Source: Anisodus tanguticus
Lineage: Eukaryota; Streptophyta; Magnoliopsida; Solanales; Solanaceae
Assembly: GCA_034509755.1 (NCBI GenBank)
Contig: CM067557.1
Coordinates: forward strand, 16,290,001-16,354,000
Length of the DNA: 64,000 bases
Reading direction: 5' to 3'
The position numbers were made by a program, and so were the translations under genes. How positions within the stretch are numbered: position 1 is the stretch's first letter; each line of letters starts with the position of its first letter. Below are positions 11,571 through 23,966 of the stretch, piece after piece. Under the pieces are notes generated by a model. The model was not told the origin of the DNA. It saw only the letters and a list, made by a program, of their open reading frames with translations, and searched no databases.

Positions 11571-12194
11571 TGTTGATACCTAATTTTGACCCTCCAACAC
11601 GTCTATTTAATTATTCAGAGTACCTAAGTCATGAATGGAGTAAATTATGCAATTTACAAAGCGAAACTGATTTTACGAAATTATTTCAATGACATTTTTC
11701 CATGTTATTTAGCAAAATATTAACGAATATATTATTGTATATCGTTTGCCCATTTTTACATATTTTATAAGAAATATCTATCAATCTCTATAAATTAAAG
11801 AGGACGATTATTCAATTGATTGTCTACATTAATTGTATTAAATTGATAAATATTTTACTCCATAAAATTAAGGAAGCTGTTTAATTAAATGGGATGTCGA
11901 ATAGCCTCTCATTTTTTTATTCTTTAAGATTACCTCAAACTTTAAAGATTTTACATTTTTGCGGTTGTTATTTAAGAGCGGGTTTTAATTTTAGCATCAA
12001 TTGGTTTTAATTGGCCAACTTTGGCCACAACCGGAATTCAAGTGACCATTTGTTAATTTGTTTTGTGGCCATATTTGCATAAATTAAACCCCAATACCCC
12101 ACCCCTTTTCATCTAATTGGTTTTGGGTCGTTTCTCTTTATTTTTGGTCGAGTCCAGTCCAAAATTGACCAAGAACCCGACTCATATCACCTAT
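11571..12194 (+). repeat. Tat 3' LTR, first part
   Basis: Begins TGTTGATACCTAATTTTGAC, the usual start of Tat-type LTRs, after the PPT. AT-rich afterwards. Interrupted at 12195 by the end of the minus-strand Tekay-like element. Confidence 0.7.
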
Positions 12195-15100
12195 TGTCAC
12201 GACCCCAAATTCCAAAAAGGGTTTATAACATTAAATTTGTCAATTCTTCATCATCTACTAGTTAAATACATCACTAGTTTACAATATAAGCATTATAGAA
12301 TCAACACCCAATCCCTAATCCTCAATTACAACTCTCATATTCTCAATAAGACATTTCTCAATTTTTGTAACGACCGATTTGGTCGTTATGGCATTTTGAC
12401 CCATTTACCCCCGTTGACCATTCCCCGAGCCCTATTAGTTCAACTTTAACCCGCGGGGATGGGTGGTAAAGTTTTTGAGTTGATCGGGCGAGATTTTCTA
12501 TGACTTTTGCAAAATAGAACCTTAAAGTGAAAAATATTTGACCAATAGTTGACTTTTGGGTAAAAGGACTTTTTTCGAAAATCCGTTGATTCTGAGAGGT
12601 CTGGATGTGCGATTGTGACTTGGTGGTATGTTCAGTTCGGTTCCTGAGGCACTCGGAGCATTTTGGGTTATTGGTTGGAAAGTTGGTCTTTGGCCATTGG
12701 GTGTTGACCCGATTAAATAGACCTCCATTGAAAATTTCGAGATAACGAGTGAGTCTGTGGCGTGTTATTATGTGTGAACGCATGTCTGGTTTGTGTCTGG
12801 GAGGTCTCGGGTGATTGTCGGATTTTGGGGTTGAGTTTGTAAAATCTAGTAGTTTTCTGGTGTCTGGTATCTGTCGTAGCGACACCAAAGGCGTTGTAGT
12901 AGACCCGCCACAACCTGGCTTGATTCGCTATGGCGAGTGGTGAGGGTCGTCGTAGCGAGCAGTGGGTCACTGGTGCGGACTCGCTGTAGCGGACTAGTGA
13001 CCGCTGCAGTGGACAATATGGATCAGATTCTATTTATCACATTAGTTAAAACCCTTCATTTCCTATCACTTCATTTATCATTCCTAAGCATCTTGGAGGC
13101 GAATTGAAAGAGTTCTTGACTGATTTCTCTTGTGGGTAAGGTCCCTAACCTAGAATTCATTCCTTTACCTTTCCTAAACTTGAATCCATGCTAGAAATTC
13201 TATAGAACTTAAGAAGGAAGATGTGTTTTGATGTCTATTCACTATTTGAGTCTTAGCTTTTCTAAATGAGAATTGTTGGTGGATTTAACTAATCTAAGTA
13301 TGGATTTTGATGATTTAGTAACCAATAGGCTTGGATCTTCCATTTAGATTGATGAATTAAAAGTTGAAAGTTAGGGTTTATACCAAATTGAGGTGTTTGA
13401 CTTGAATAATGAAATTGACATATTCTCGAGTTAATTTAGCAACTGAATAGTAGAATTAGACTTCTAGAACGTTAGATTACCAATTTCACTTTCAAATTTC
13501 CCGTTTTACCCTTGTGGGCCAGTTTTTCCTTTTTTTTTCGAAATTGATTTTGATTCGAAGGATAGGATAGCAATATGGGTATTGTTCTTCTTATTTCTAA
13601 TTTAGAACTTGTTTATGGATAGAATTTTAGTACTTGGAGGCTCTCCAAACATGCAAAGCGAATGTGTGATTGTTCGTGGCTCCCGCTTGGGTACCAGGTA
13701 GGTTACGACTTACCTTATGGTTAGACTCCGGTTAGGGAAGCATATGTAGAGTTAGTGACTGTTGGAGAAAGCATGTTACGCCTTTGGGTATGAAGTTAGG
13801 ATGGAATACTCAGGTTGATATTGTTACTTGATTGCAGTTGTTGCCTTATTTGATCTAGTGGTTCGTCGCCACATGTATGAATACTAGACTTGACCGTGTA
13901 TAAACGAAGGACTGATTCATTCATAACATGGTGTTATGTGTCCATGCGTGGCACAATTGGCTTGATATATTCACATTGGAATTCATATCACTCATACATT
14001 CATGATTATACATTTGGATCGGGTTGCGCGCTGTAATATATATATATATATATACACATTGGATCGGGTTGCACGTTCTGCAATATACTTATATTGGATC
14101 GGACTGTGTGCAACAACAGGTACATGGACTTCGTAGATCCCCCATAGGTCATGACAATCGAGGCGTGGAGGTATTTTACCCTGAGCGTGTGTGTATCGTT
14201 GCATTGATATTCACATATTCATACCCATTGGATTCAGACTTGGTATTTGTAGTTGTGATGATATTCTTGGATTATGTAGTGTTTATATCTGATTCTGGGC
14301 ATGTCTATCTTTCAGTCTCTTACTTTATATATGTTATCTAACTGTTGTTGGCCTATGATACTTACTGGTACATAGTGTTTGTACTGATACTACCTCGCTA
14401 CATTCTTTTATGAGTGTAGAGTGCGTGATAGAGTCCATTTCCTCTCATCGTGACTTATTCCCGAGGATTTGCTGACGAGTATCTAGGGTGAGCACATGGA
14501 TGGATCCGCAACCTTTATGTCTCTCTTTATATATCTGTCTTATTTTGCGACTTCGAGACAATATTCTACTTTTCAGACTTTGTATTTATATCCAGACTTG
14601 CAGTCATGTAGTAGTGGTTCTTGTACGGCCCTAGACCAGATTCCTTGGGATTGTTGTATTACTTTAGCACTATTTCCTTATCTATCCTAGACTTATTATG
14701 TATAGTTGATGGTTGGGTTCTACTTTATTTTTTATTGAACTGTGATTAAGGGACGGGTTTACCTACCAGGTGGGAAAGGGGTAGGTGCCCGCGCGTTCCC
14801 CGACTTGGGACATGACAATTTTCCCCACTTAAGTAACATACTTAGGATGTAATGTTACTAATACACATTAATGGAGGAAAGAATGGTTGCCTTAAAGATG
14901 AAATCCACTTGATTTCTTCAATACTTACTGCCCAAGCTCGAGTTCTAATGGGAATAACTTTTGGGGAATGAAATGAATTCTAGGTCATAAACTCACTTAA
15001 ATCTGCATAGTGTTTCCACTCCGGCGGAGTCGATTCTGATAGGGTGGACCCACTCCGACGGAAATCCCATCCGATGGAGCAAGAGTCACTTAAACACCCG

Positions 15101-15781
15101 TCTCTGGCTGGGGAGGGGCAAGCTCCGCTGCAGCGCATGTGCCCCGGCGAGGAAACCATCCACTGAAGCGAATCGATACCTCCCAGCCTAGTCTCGCTTC
15201 GACGAGCCTGACTTCTATTGAGGCAGACCCGTCGAGGCGGACGTCCGATCATTGGCGCAGACACTAGTAACCAGTAGCAGTATAAAGTTATCCAATCCCC
15301 CGTCAACCACTCGAAACACTCCTGGACACAAACCAAGCATGCATTCCTATCAGAAAATACATTCCAGACCTGCTCGCGCAATCGAATTTCCGGGAAAAAG
15401 TCTCTAACGCTCTGGTTTGACTAAAGTCAACTCTTAAGATTCTATCCTATAATTTTACAAACTAACCCCCAAAATACACCAGACTGCCTCGGGACCCGAA
15501 CCAAAGGATCGACGAAGTGATAAATATCATTCTGGAGCTAATGGAACCGACGAAACTACAAACGGAGCACGTTTACCCAAAAGTCAACTATGGGTCAAAC
15601 TATTCTATTCTCTTAACTTGGAATTTTTCAAACTTAATAGAATGGGTCCGAAACGTACGCGATCACCTCGGGAATCGTGCCACCCATCCCCGCAAGTCAT
15701 AAGCAAGCTAATAAGGACTCGGGAAGGGTAATTTAGGGGTTTCTAGGAAAAATAAGGAAAATGACTTTTTGAGTCGTTACA
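12195..15781 (-). repeat. 3' LTR of the Tekay-like element, split by a solo LTR
   Basis: On the minus strand it starts TGTAACGACTC (15781) just after a pol end and the GAGGACGAACATT stretch, and ends GGTCGTGACA (12195). Without the nested solo LTR (12366-14817) and one TSD copy it is about 1.13 kb. A 133-codon open stretch across it (14980-15381, minus) is LTR sequence with no domain. Confidence 0.8.
12366..14817 (+). mobile_element. Solo LTR of a Tekay-type gypsy element with TSD ATTTT
   Basis: 2452 bp, TGTAACGACC...GGGACATGACA. The duplication ATTTT is exact at 12361-12365 and 14818-14822. The start matches the LTR class of the host element but the two are clearly different copies in opposite orientation. 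No internal region remains, the expected product of LTR-LTR recombination. Inside are an (AT)n run at 14036-14054 and three diverged copies of a TTGGATCGG-type repeat (about 14013-14105). Confidence 0.9.
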
Positions 15782-15841
15782 TTAGGTACAACTAAAAATA
15801 ATGTTCGTCCTCGAACGGTAAATAAAAGGAAATACCTGGAC

Positions 15842-16328
15842 TCTCAAATAGCTCAGGGTAGTTAGCCCGCATATTGTACTCGGTCTCCCATGTAGCTTCC
15901 TCCACTGGGCGATTCCTCCACTACACTTTCACTGAAGCTATCTCCTTGGACCTTAACTTCCGAACCTGCCTATCCAAAGTAGCTGCAGGCTCCTCATCAT
16001 AAGCTAAGTTCTGGTCCAATGTCACTTAATCCTATCTAAGCACATGAGAATTATCAGCTACATACTTCTTCAGCATCGACACATGAAACACAAGGTGCAC
16101 TCTAGATAAACCAGTAGGTAAAGCCAACTTATAGGCCACCTCACCAACTCTATCCACAATCTCAAAAGGACCAATAAAATTCAGACTAAGCTTCCCTTTC
16201 TTCCTAAACCTCATTACACCCTTCATGGGTGAAACCTCAGCAAAACTCTCTCTCCAACCATAACGCGAAATGGAAAACTCTCCCGTCTGCATAACTCTTT
16301 TGCCTGCTCTAGGATGTAAGAAGTCGGT
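15842..16328 (-). pseudogene. C-terminal end of Tekay-like pol (integrase tail/chromodomain region)
   Basis: The open stretch 16292-16032 carries VSPMKGVMRF, GPFEIVDRVGEVAYKLALP and VFHVSMLKKYV, the conserved tail of chromovirus integrase. It continues leftwards, through a stop, into a chromodomain-like region (EPAATLDRQVRKLR, ATWETEYNMRANYP). The right edge at 16328 is the Athila-like insertion point; reading resumes at 23971 and matches the integrase text lost here. Confidence 0.85.
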
Positions 16329-17635
16329 TGTTAGGTAGATTTTAGTACTGTTTTAGAGTGTGTTTATGGAGTCTTTTCTTTGTCTTTTAGTTGTTTTGTG
16401 CAGTATTATGCGTGTGTTGTGTGTTTTAGTTTTTAAACGATTTAGAAAGGAATAAGGCGAATCCAAAGGAAATAAGCGGTTATTAAGGACAAAAATGCAT
16501 AGCTGGTCACAAGAGATAAGTTAAAGAACCCCTGGGAAGCTGGGAAAACAATTTACACGAATTCCGGACGAAGAAGGCTGAAGAGCCGTGGTGCAACAAC
16601 CTGAAGAGCCATAACGCCCAACATTAGCGTCGCGACGCCCTTCAGGCAGTGAGCACACGATCTTCGGAAGTGAATTAGCGTTGCGACGCTCTAATAGCTG
16701 AGCCGGGGCGCCGACGACGTCAGGGCAGCAAAAAACCTAAATTTAACAAGGGCAAAAAGGTCCATGTTGGGGGTTTTCGTGATATATATTGGGGTAAACA
16801 TTTTTCTGAAGTGATAGAACACTTTGGAACAAGAGAACAATGAGCCATTACAGACATCTATTGTTCAAGTTCTTTTCCTTTTCTTTACTTTAATTCAGTT
16901 CATGTTGGATATTAAATTAATTAGTTCTTAGTATGTCTAGGAGCTAATTACTTTATTAGGGTTTTCCGTCGAATCACTTGAAACTCTATTATGATTTAAT
17001 GCATTGTTAATGATCTTCTTCATCTATTAAAATATATTCAAATTGTGTTTATTGAATGAGAATTAATTGGTCTTTAGTTTTTATTATCTATATGATTTCA
17101 AATCGAGATCTGAAAAGGGTGATTTAAATATGCTATAGTTTCTTAGACGTAGGTTTAATCTTGAACGAGAGTATCACGATTGCCTGTGTAGCGTTTTAGG
17201 TTATTGATCTTAATCCTCCTATGTGGTCGAACTTATCATAGATAGATAGAAAGTTCTCACTTAGGTTGAGTTTTTATATGTCCTTACCGGAATATAGAAC
17301 ATCCCAGTCAACCTGCTATCTTAATAAGTAGAAGAATCGTTAGTCTTGCATTAATGAATGATAGAGTGGATAGTTGAGGAGATTGGAAACCCTAATTCCT
17401 TCATTACTGAATTATACATCGTGTGTTTTTATTGCTATTTTATTCTAGAAATTCATGTTAGTTTGTTAATTCGTTAGTTTAGAAATCACCACTTATATTC
17501 GCTGGCCAAATAGAAACCAAAGATTAGTTAATTGGTACTTGATAAATCAGTCTCTGTGGACGATACTCAGTCTTACCGAAATTTATTACAAATTGCAATA
17601 CGTACACTTGAGTAGCATCTAGAAAAACCGCAACA
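16329..17635 (+). repeat. 5' LTR of the Athila-like element
   Basis: 1307 bp. It carries GC-rich GCGTCGCGACGC-type motifs at about 16570-16720. Compared with the 3' LTR it lacks TGCT near the start and has about 60 extra bp around the GC-rich motifs. Confidence 0.92.
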
Positions 17636-17875
17636 CCGATTTTGAATCATCTTAACTTGATCCAAAGAAGCTCTCAGAAGATAAGTACTCCAAGTTCGAA
17701 CCTCAAAAGCCTCAAACAATCGGACCAGTGAGCAACACCTCCTACCATACAAGGCCTCAAACGGTGCTGTATCAATACTCGAATGGTAACTGTTGTTGTA
17801 ATCAAACTCCGCCAATGGTAGAAACCGGTCCCAATGACCACCAAAATCAATAACGCAAGCTCACAACATGTCCTT
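17636..17875 (-). pseudogene. 240-bp copy of Tekay integrase (right-flank DNA) placed after the 5' LTR
   Basis: Encodes, on the minus strand, EFDYNNSYHSSIDTAPFEAL and then LRASLDQVKMIQNR, nearly the same as 23967-24206, the DNA that flanks the 3' LTR. The similarity ends abruptly at GTCCTT (17875), where Athila gag sequence begins. Several substitutions separate the copies, so the duplication is not recent. Confidence 0.92.
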
Positions 17876-18383
17876 GAGTCAAGCTTCGTCATTTCAGCAG
17901 CCCAAACCACAAGTTCAACAAGCTGAACTCAATGACTTGCAAGCAGCCTTGTTGACTCTCACTAATTCCCAAACTCAGTTCATGATTGAAATAGGATCTT
18001 CTATCCGAAACTTGGAAACACAAGTGGGTCAGCTAGCAAATATGTTAAACAACAAATCGCAGGGGAATCCCCCTAGCAATACTGTTGTAAATCCGAAGGA
18101 GCAATGTCAGGCCATCACCTTGAGAAGCGGTAAGCAAGTTGAACCAGTTGCACCTCTATCATCTGCGGAGAAGACAGATAAATTGAGTGAGACATCTAAT
18201 TCAGAGAAGGAGGGGGTTACTGAAGACCACCCCACAGTGGAAAAGGCACCACCGGTAGTGAGTAATGAGCCTCAAATCAGAATTTTGTACCCGCAGAGGC
18301 TTAGAAAGAATTATTTGGATAAACACTTTTCCATGTTTTTGGAAATATTTAAGAAGCTGCATATAAATATTCCCTTTTGCTGA
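17876..18383 (+). pseudogene. Athila-type gag C-terminal region
   Basis: Open stretch with ETQVGQLANMLNN, CQAITLRSGKQ and YPQRLRKNYLDKHFSMFLE followed by FKKLHINIPF, all typical of the end of Athila gag. A one-base shift near 18377 brings a stop where the family reads on (FAEAL-type text). The N-terminal part is missing at the rearrangement junction. Confidence 0.88.
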
Positions 18384-18881
18384 AGCCTTAGAGTAAATGT
18401 TAGTTATGTCAAATTCATGAAAGAAATTCTCTCTAAAAAGAGAAAAATGGGAGATTATGAGACTGTGGCGTTAACTGAAGAGTGCAACGCCATTTTGCAA
18501 AAGAAGCTTCCCCAGAAGTTGAGAGATCCAGGGAGCTTCACTATTCCCTGCACTATCGGAAATTTTGAATGCCAGCATACGCTGTGTGATTTGGGGGCAA
18601 GTATCAACTTGATGCCCTTATCTATATTTCGTATACTTGGTTTGGGTGAAGCTAGGCCTATAACAATTACCTTGCAGTTAGTAGATCGCTCAATCAAGCA
18701 TCCACGGGGAATTATCGAGGATGTGTTAGTTAAAGTGGAAAAATTCATTTTTCCTGCTGATTTTATTGTCCTTGATATGGAGGAGGATGTTGATGTGTCC
18801 ATAATTCTTGGGAGACCATTTTTATCCACCTGGAAAGCACTTATAGATGTTCAGAAGGGTGAGTTGAGACTCCGAGTGTAG
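18384..18881 (+). pseudogene. Athila-type aspartic protease region
   Basis: After VKFMKEILSKKRKMGDYETV comes PGSFTIPCTIG, then the active-site-like box LCDLGASINLMPLS, LQLVDRSIKHPRGIIEDV, FPADFIVLDME and ILGRPFL. DLGAS is the usual Athila variant of the aspartic protease DTGA motif. A stop at 18879-18881 interrupts what should be a continuous gag-pol reading. Confidence 0.9.
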
Positions 18882-19180
18882 GGCGAAGAGGTGGTATTCA
18901 ATGTATTCAAGTCGATATCGTATCCCAGAGCAAGTGACGACTGTTTTTCCATTGATGTAATTGACAAAGCAGTTGCTGAGAAAAGCTTAAAGAGTACTGA
19001 TGCTCTTGAAGTAGCATTAACACAATGTGAGGACGATGAGAGCAGGCCTTTAATTGAGGCACAAAGGAGGTTGAACCCAACTATGAAAGAGGTGATGTGA
19101 AAAGAGATCTTGAAATGAAGAGAAAATCTGCATCCGTCTAAATGACGTTAAACGACAACGCTATTGGGAGGCAACCCAAC
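18882..19180 (+). pseudogene. Pol stump and post-pol motif
   Basis: The reading continues (FNVFKSISYPRASDDCF) to RRLNPTMKEV, the segment just before RT in Athila, then stops. Within about 50 bp the Athila post-pol text (GACGTTAAACGACAACGC, GGGAGGCAACCCA) follows. RT, RNase H and integrase were therefore removed by one deletion, leaving a non-autonomous derivative. Confidence 0.85.
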
Positions 19181-20077
19181 ATTTGAATTCTGTTATTTTA
19201 TTCTGTTTTGTTTATCTTATTTTGAACAATCTCATTGTCTTGATCTTTATTGCCATGTGTGTTTATGTTAAGTGAATTGTGAGCCCGCATTGGGATGAAA
19301 ATATGATGCGGGATGTTGAAATTAGCACCAAAAGTCAGAACCCCGCATGTTGAATTAGCACCGCGGCGCTCGGAAGGCAGTAAGAAAAGGTTTTTTCTAT
19401 TGATTTAGTGCCGCGACGCCTAACATTAGAGTCGCGGCGCCTGCGGCATACGTGATCGCGCCGCGACGCTGAATGGTGGGAGCCGCGGTGCCTATGTGCA
19501 TTCCAGGATAAAAACCGAGAAAAAGAACACTTTTCCTCATTATCTCCAAACACAATTCACATAACCCTTCTCTATTCTTCTCATCTCCAACTCCAAAAAT
19601 CCGAAAAACTCCCATTGTATCTCAAATTAGAATCTTTTCGCACCACAAAAACTCTTCTCTTTCCCCAATTCTTCCATTAATTCTAAATCCACACTCCCCT
19701 CAATTCCTCTTTACAAACCCTAAAATTTCAATCATTCAAGAAATTGTTCCATAAGTTCTTCAAATCTTCAATACTTGTGGCAGTGAAGCGTCACCTGAAG
19801 TCTCTCTCTCGCCATAAGGTAAGTATTGCATTCAAGTTTAAAAAAAAATTGTGTGTTCTGTAATGACTTTGGAGGAATTCTAAATGTGAGGGTTGATTGT
19901 GTTCTTGTGAGGAATAGTGTTATTATGGAGTGGTTGAATTGTAGTGATTGATATTGTGGGTTGATTAAATATATTGTAGAGGAGTTGAATTGTTGTTGGG
20001 AAGATTTAAGGGGAAGTGCTGCCGGATTTTTAGAAAACTTCAAAGTCGCCAAACAAGGAATAATGGATCCACGATGA
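19181..20077 (+). other. Leader between pol stump and third ORF, with GC-rich module
   Basis: Non-coding. At 19358-19495 lie five or more GCCGCG(G/A)CGC-type motifs, with a GGAAGGCAG box after the first. The rest is C/T-rich and A-rich leader DNA up to a damaged start codon near 20074. Confidence 0.7.
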
Positions 20078-21292
20078 GCTACTTCCAAGGCATCCTCCTC
20101 TCAAGGCCTTGTGAATCTACCACCAAGGGCCAACTATGATAATAAAATATTTGCCAATAAGGATGCCCAAGACAGGTATAACAAACTGTGTACTCGTTCC
20201 CTAGTACCGAAAAGGGGGATAGAATTTCAGACTGCACCATACGAAGATGAGGTATATGAACCCATCAGAGCCATGATTGATCATAGAGGTTGGGGTGTAT
20301 TTGTCAATCCTTATTTGGCAAAGCCAAATACTCAACTAGTCTACGAATACTATGCCAACTACCTAGAGAAACAAGACAATATTTATTTCGTACGAAGGAG
20401 AAGAGTACCAGTTGGGGCTGAAGCGATTAATGTCATATGTGGGCTCACAAATTTTCTGGAGGAAAAGGAGGGGGATGACTTCACTGTTTGGAAGAATTCA
20501 GAAATTGACTGGGTAGAGGTGGCTGAGATAGTAGGATATTCAGGGGCCCGTTTCACCTATGCATATGACGCCCCCAAAGGCATGCTCCATTGCCAATTCA
20601 ACAAAGTTTCCAAAGCTTGGCTCTACTTTGTGAGTGCCCGCCTGATTCCCTCCACACATTTCTCTAATATACCAGTGGATCATGTCAAGTTGGTGTATGC
20701 TATCATGAAGGGATTTTCAGTAGATGTGGGTCGAGCTGTTAAAAATAACCTCAATTGGATATGCAGACTGAACACAATAGCAAGGTTGGGGCATGGATCA
20801 TTGATCACTGCACTATGTATCGCACATGGAGTGCCTGAGAGTAGCAATGATATAAAAGGGAGAGTGCAGAATCCCCTAACCCGGACAATGGTCAATGTAT
20901 ACTCAGACCCTACACCAGGACCTACACCTGGAGAGGACAATCGCAACCAGCCAAAGCGTCAGCAGAGGGAGCAAGATGAAGAAGCCGAAGAGCCTGGACA
21001 GAGCAGTCAGCCACCTCCTTTGGCGATTGAGGATGGCCACACCCAGAGGTTGGATCAACTTTTCCAACAGAACCAGTACATTATCCAGCAGAACCAATAT
21101 CTCATCCAACACCAACAATATATGGACACTTACATGCAACAAAGACATGAGTATGAGGTCACGAGTGTCGACCAAATAAAATTATTCATGCATAACTGGT
21201 CCATGGATGACAACAACACTGAGACATCTCTTGGATATCCTCCAATGTATCAGCCGCCTTATCATCCACCACCGCCGACACCACCATTCTGA
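20078..21292 (+). CDS. Putative plant transposon protein (PF20167-like) of the Athila-like element
   Basis: An open frame of about 400 codons. It can be read from GCT at 20078 (ATSKASSSQGLVNLPP), but the ATG just upstream (20074-20076) is one base out of frame and a stop precedes 20078, so the original start looks damaged; the next usable start is internal. The domain contains RGWGVFVNP, LVYEYYANY, FVRRRRVPVGAEAINVICGL and LVYAIMKG, in the order I associate with the plant transposon-associated domain PF20167. The tail is Q-rich (about residues 280-360) and ends in a proline-rich run. Function unknown. It is the longest uninterrupted ORF in the window. Confidence 0.75.
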   Translation, partial: ATSKASSSQGLVNLPPRANYDNKIFANKDAQDRYNKLCTRSLVPKRGIEFQTAPYEDEVYEPIRAMIDHRGWGVFVNPYLAKPNTQLVYEYYANYLEKQDNIYFVRRRRVPVGAEAINVICGLTNFLEEKEGDDFTVWKNSEIDWVEVAEIVGYSGARFTYAYDAPKGMLHCQFNKVSKAWLYFVSARLIPSTHFSNIPVDHVKLVYAIMKGFSVDVGRAVKNNLNWICRLNTIARLGHGSLITALCIAHGVPESSNDIKGRVQNPLTRTMVNVYSDPTPGPTPGEDNRNQPKRQQREQDEEAEEPGQSSQPPPLAIEDGHTQRLDQLFQQNQYIIQQNQYLIQHQQYMDTYMQQRHEYEVTSVDQIKLFMHNWSMDDNNTETSLGYPPMYQPPYHPPPPTPPF

Positions 21293-22719
21293 ATCGCTTA
21301 GCTGTAGTTTTGGTAAGTTTTCTTACTCTTGCTTTACTTATCACATTGGGGACAATGTGTTGGATAGGTTTGGGGGGGGGGGGAGTCTTACCGTTTTGTG
21401 TTAATAGTATTAATTATTTGTGTTCAGTTGTTTGTTTGAGTCTTACTGTTTAGTGTTAATTATTTGTGTTCAGTTGTTTGTTTATTGTTAGTGTCTTAGT
21501 TTTAGTGTCAGTGTTTGAGTGTCTTGTGTCAATGAATCAAGTTGATAATAATGTTTGAGTGTCTTGTGTCAATGAATCAAGTTGATAATAATAGTCCATG
21601 AGATTGAGTGTACACATGTGATAGAGTTGGATGAAATTAATAGCCATGAAATGCATAAATCTGTGTGCTTAAGTTGGATAGATCTTGAGTTTCTTTTAAT
21701 TATTAATAAGTATGAAAACTTGATCATTATTGGTGATTTTCTTGTACTCAAATATTGGTTTATGCATGATTGAATTTTGGTTTGAGGAAAGATGGTGGAA
21801 AGTTCTAGAACTTGCTTGCTTGCTATTTCAGAAGAAATCATAGATGATGCATGCTTAGGAAGATGATTTAGGCCATATTTGGAACGATTGAGCCGTTCAA
21901 GCCAACCTTGACTAATGTAATCCCTAGTTACCCTTTTTGAGCCCTAAGTAACCCTTCTTTGATTGACACCTATTCTGAGCCTACTTGAAACCCTTTACAA
22001 ATGTTTTCCTTCCCTTGAATTCCATGAGCATATAAGGACATGATTGGAGGATTGGCACTTTGTAATTGGTATTTTAGATTGGGTGCTATCAATAGAAGAA
22101 CAAAGGATTAAAAAAATGGAAGTATATTACACTCCCATGTACATACATTGAAAAACAAGTTTAGGGGTGTAGTTCGAAAAGAAAAGAAAAATTGGGTACA
22201 GAAAAATTGAGGATTGCGTTTTGTCTGTAATATGAATATAGAGGGGGTTGATTGGTTTATATGCTTATGGTAACTTTGAGCCTAAATGACATTTCATCTA
22301 TCCATGCCTAAGCCTATCATCATAACCTATAAAAGTCCTATTGATTCTTGAGCATGTGTTGTCTAAATTAGTGGAGAATAGCAAGTTAGCAAGCCTATAG
22401 AATTTTGGCTTGATGGAATGTTGATGAGAATTCATTGTGCATAAGCTAATATTGAATACTTGGTTATTTCAATAATCATGGTTGAGTGGTCATATGCATT
22501 AATAACTTTAAGCAAATTTGAGGATTATCCGACTTGAAATTCTAGATAGCAAATTAGTGACTAGAATGTTCCTGAAGATTTTATTGCATATTGTTCATGA
22601 TCTTCGAGGCATAATCTATTGTGGTTGACTTGATTCATTTTTTTTTGAGTTTGTGTGTTTTTCTTTTTAGGGTGTCTAGAGTTCTTTACTCGAGGACGAG
22701 TAAAGTTTAAGTTTGGGGG
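21293..22719 (+). other. 3' non-coding region of the Athila-like element with PPT-like tracts
   Basis: No coding signal. Near 21345-21383, CATTGGGGACAATGTG precedes a 12-G run and resembles a second polypurine tract. The true PPT, GTTTAAGTTTGGGGG (about 22705-22719), directly precedes the 3' LTR and follows the CGAGGACGAGTAAAG text typical of Athila. Confidence 0.7.
21512..21591 (+). repeat. Exact 40-bp tandem duplication
   Basis: The unit starting TGTTTGAGTGTCTTGTG at 21512 is repeated at 21552 without visible change. Diverged shorter repeats (TTATTTGTGTTCAGTTGTTTG) precede it at about 21412-21482. Confidence 0.9.
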
Positions 22720-23966
22720 TGTTTGCTAGGTAGATTTTAGTAATGTTTTAGAGTGTGTTTTAGGGAGGCTTTTCTTTGTCTTTTAGTTGTTTTGTGCAGT
22801 ATTATGCGTGTGTTGTGTGTTTTCAGGTTTTAAGCGATTTAGAAAGGAATAAGGTGAATCCAAAGGAAATAGGCGGTTATTAAGGACAAAAATGCATAGC
22901 TGGTCACAAGAGATAAGTCAAAGAAGCCCTGGGAAGCTCGAAAAGTAATTTAAACGAATTCCGGATGAAGAAGGCTGAAGAGCCGCGGTTCCCCTCAGGC
23001 AGTGAGCACACGATCTTCGGAAGTGAATTAGCGCCGTGACGCCGACGACGTCAGGGCATCGAAAAACCTAAATTTAACAAGGGCAAAAAAGTCCACGTTG
23101 GGGGTTTTCGTGATATATATTGGGGTAAACGTTTTTCTGAAGTGAAAGAACACTTTGGAACAAGAGAACAAGGAGCCATTAGAGACATCTATTGTTCAAG
23201 TTCTTTTCCTTTTATTTACTTTAATTCAGTTCATGTTGGATATTAAATTAATTAGTTCTTAGTATGTCTAGGAGCTAATTACTTTATTAGGGTTTTCCGT
23301 CGAATCACTTGAAACTCTATTATGATTTAATGCATTGTTAATGTTCTTCTTCATCTATTCAAATCCATTCAACTTGTGTTTATTGAATGAGAATTAATTG
23401 GCCTTTAGTTTTCTTTATCTATATGATTTCAAATCGAGATCTGAAAAGGGAGATTTAAATATGCTATAGTTGCTTAGACGTAGGTTTAATCTTGAATGAG
23501 AGTATGACAATTGCTTGTGTAGAGTAATAGGTTATTGATCTTAATCCTCCTATGTGGTCGAACTTATCATAGAAATATAGAAAGTTCTCACTTAGGTTGA
23601 GTTTTTATATGTCCTTACCGGAATATAGAACATCTCAGTCAACCTGCTATCTTAATAAGTAGAAGAATCGTTAGTCTTGCATTAATGAATGACAGAGTGG
23701 ATAGTTGAGGAGATTGGAAACCCTAATTCCTTCATTACTGAATTAAACATCGTGTGTTTTCATTGCTATTTTATTCTAGAAATTCATGTTAGTTTATTAA
23801 TTCGTTAGTTTAGAAATCACCACTTATATTCGCTGGCCAAATAGAAATCAAAGATTAGTTAATTGGTACTTAATAAATCAGTCTCTGTGGACGATACTCA
23901 GTCTTACCGAAATTTATTACAAATTGTGATACGTATACTTGAGTAGCATCTAGAAAAACCGCAACA
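22720..23966 (+). repeat. 3' LTR of the Athila-like element
   Basis: 1247 bp, TGTTTGCTAGG...CGCAACA, following the PPT. It has a shorter GC-rich block than the 5' LTR. Confidence 0.92.

Larger units (their letters stand above)
16329..23966 (+). mobile_element. Athila-like Ty3/gypsy element, rearranged and lacking RT, RNase H and integrase
   Basis: LTRs 16329-17635 and 22720-23966 (TGTT...AACA). Flanking duplication TCGGT (16324-16328) and CCGGT (23967-23971), one mismatch. Removing the element rejoins the Tekay integrase (…MIQNR with the downstream SRQK-type text). The interior holds the gag end, protease, a pol stump, an Athila-type post-pol motif, an open PF20167-like ORF and a PPT. The PBS and gag N-terminus are missing, replaced by a copy of the right flank (17636-17875). 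Confidence 0.9.

Noticed and set aside
12358..12888. 176-codon minus-strand ORF
   Set aside because: It is antisense to the solo LTR, has no recognisable domain and overlaps two other open frames.
14980..15381. 133-codon minus-strand ORF, GC-richer than surroundings
   Set aside because: It lies within the Tekay-like LTR, has no domain, and owes its length to GC-rich LTR repeats.
20078..21292. Host gene inserted between retrotransposon parts
   Set aside because: It lies between the Athila post-pol motif and PPT, the place where this lineage carries an extra ORF, and resembles a transposon-associated domain.
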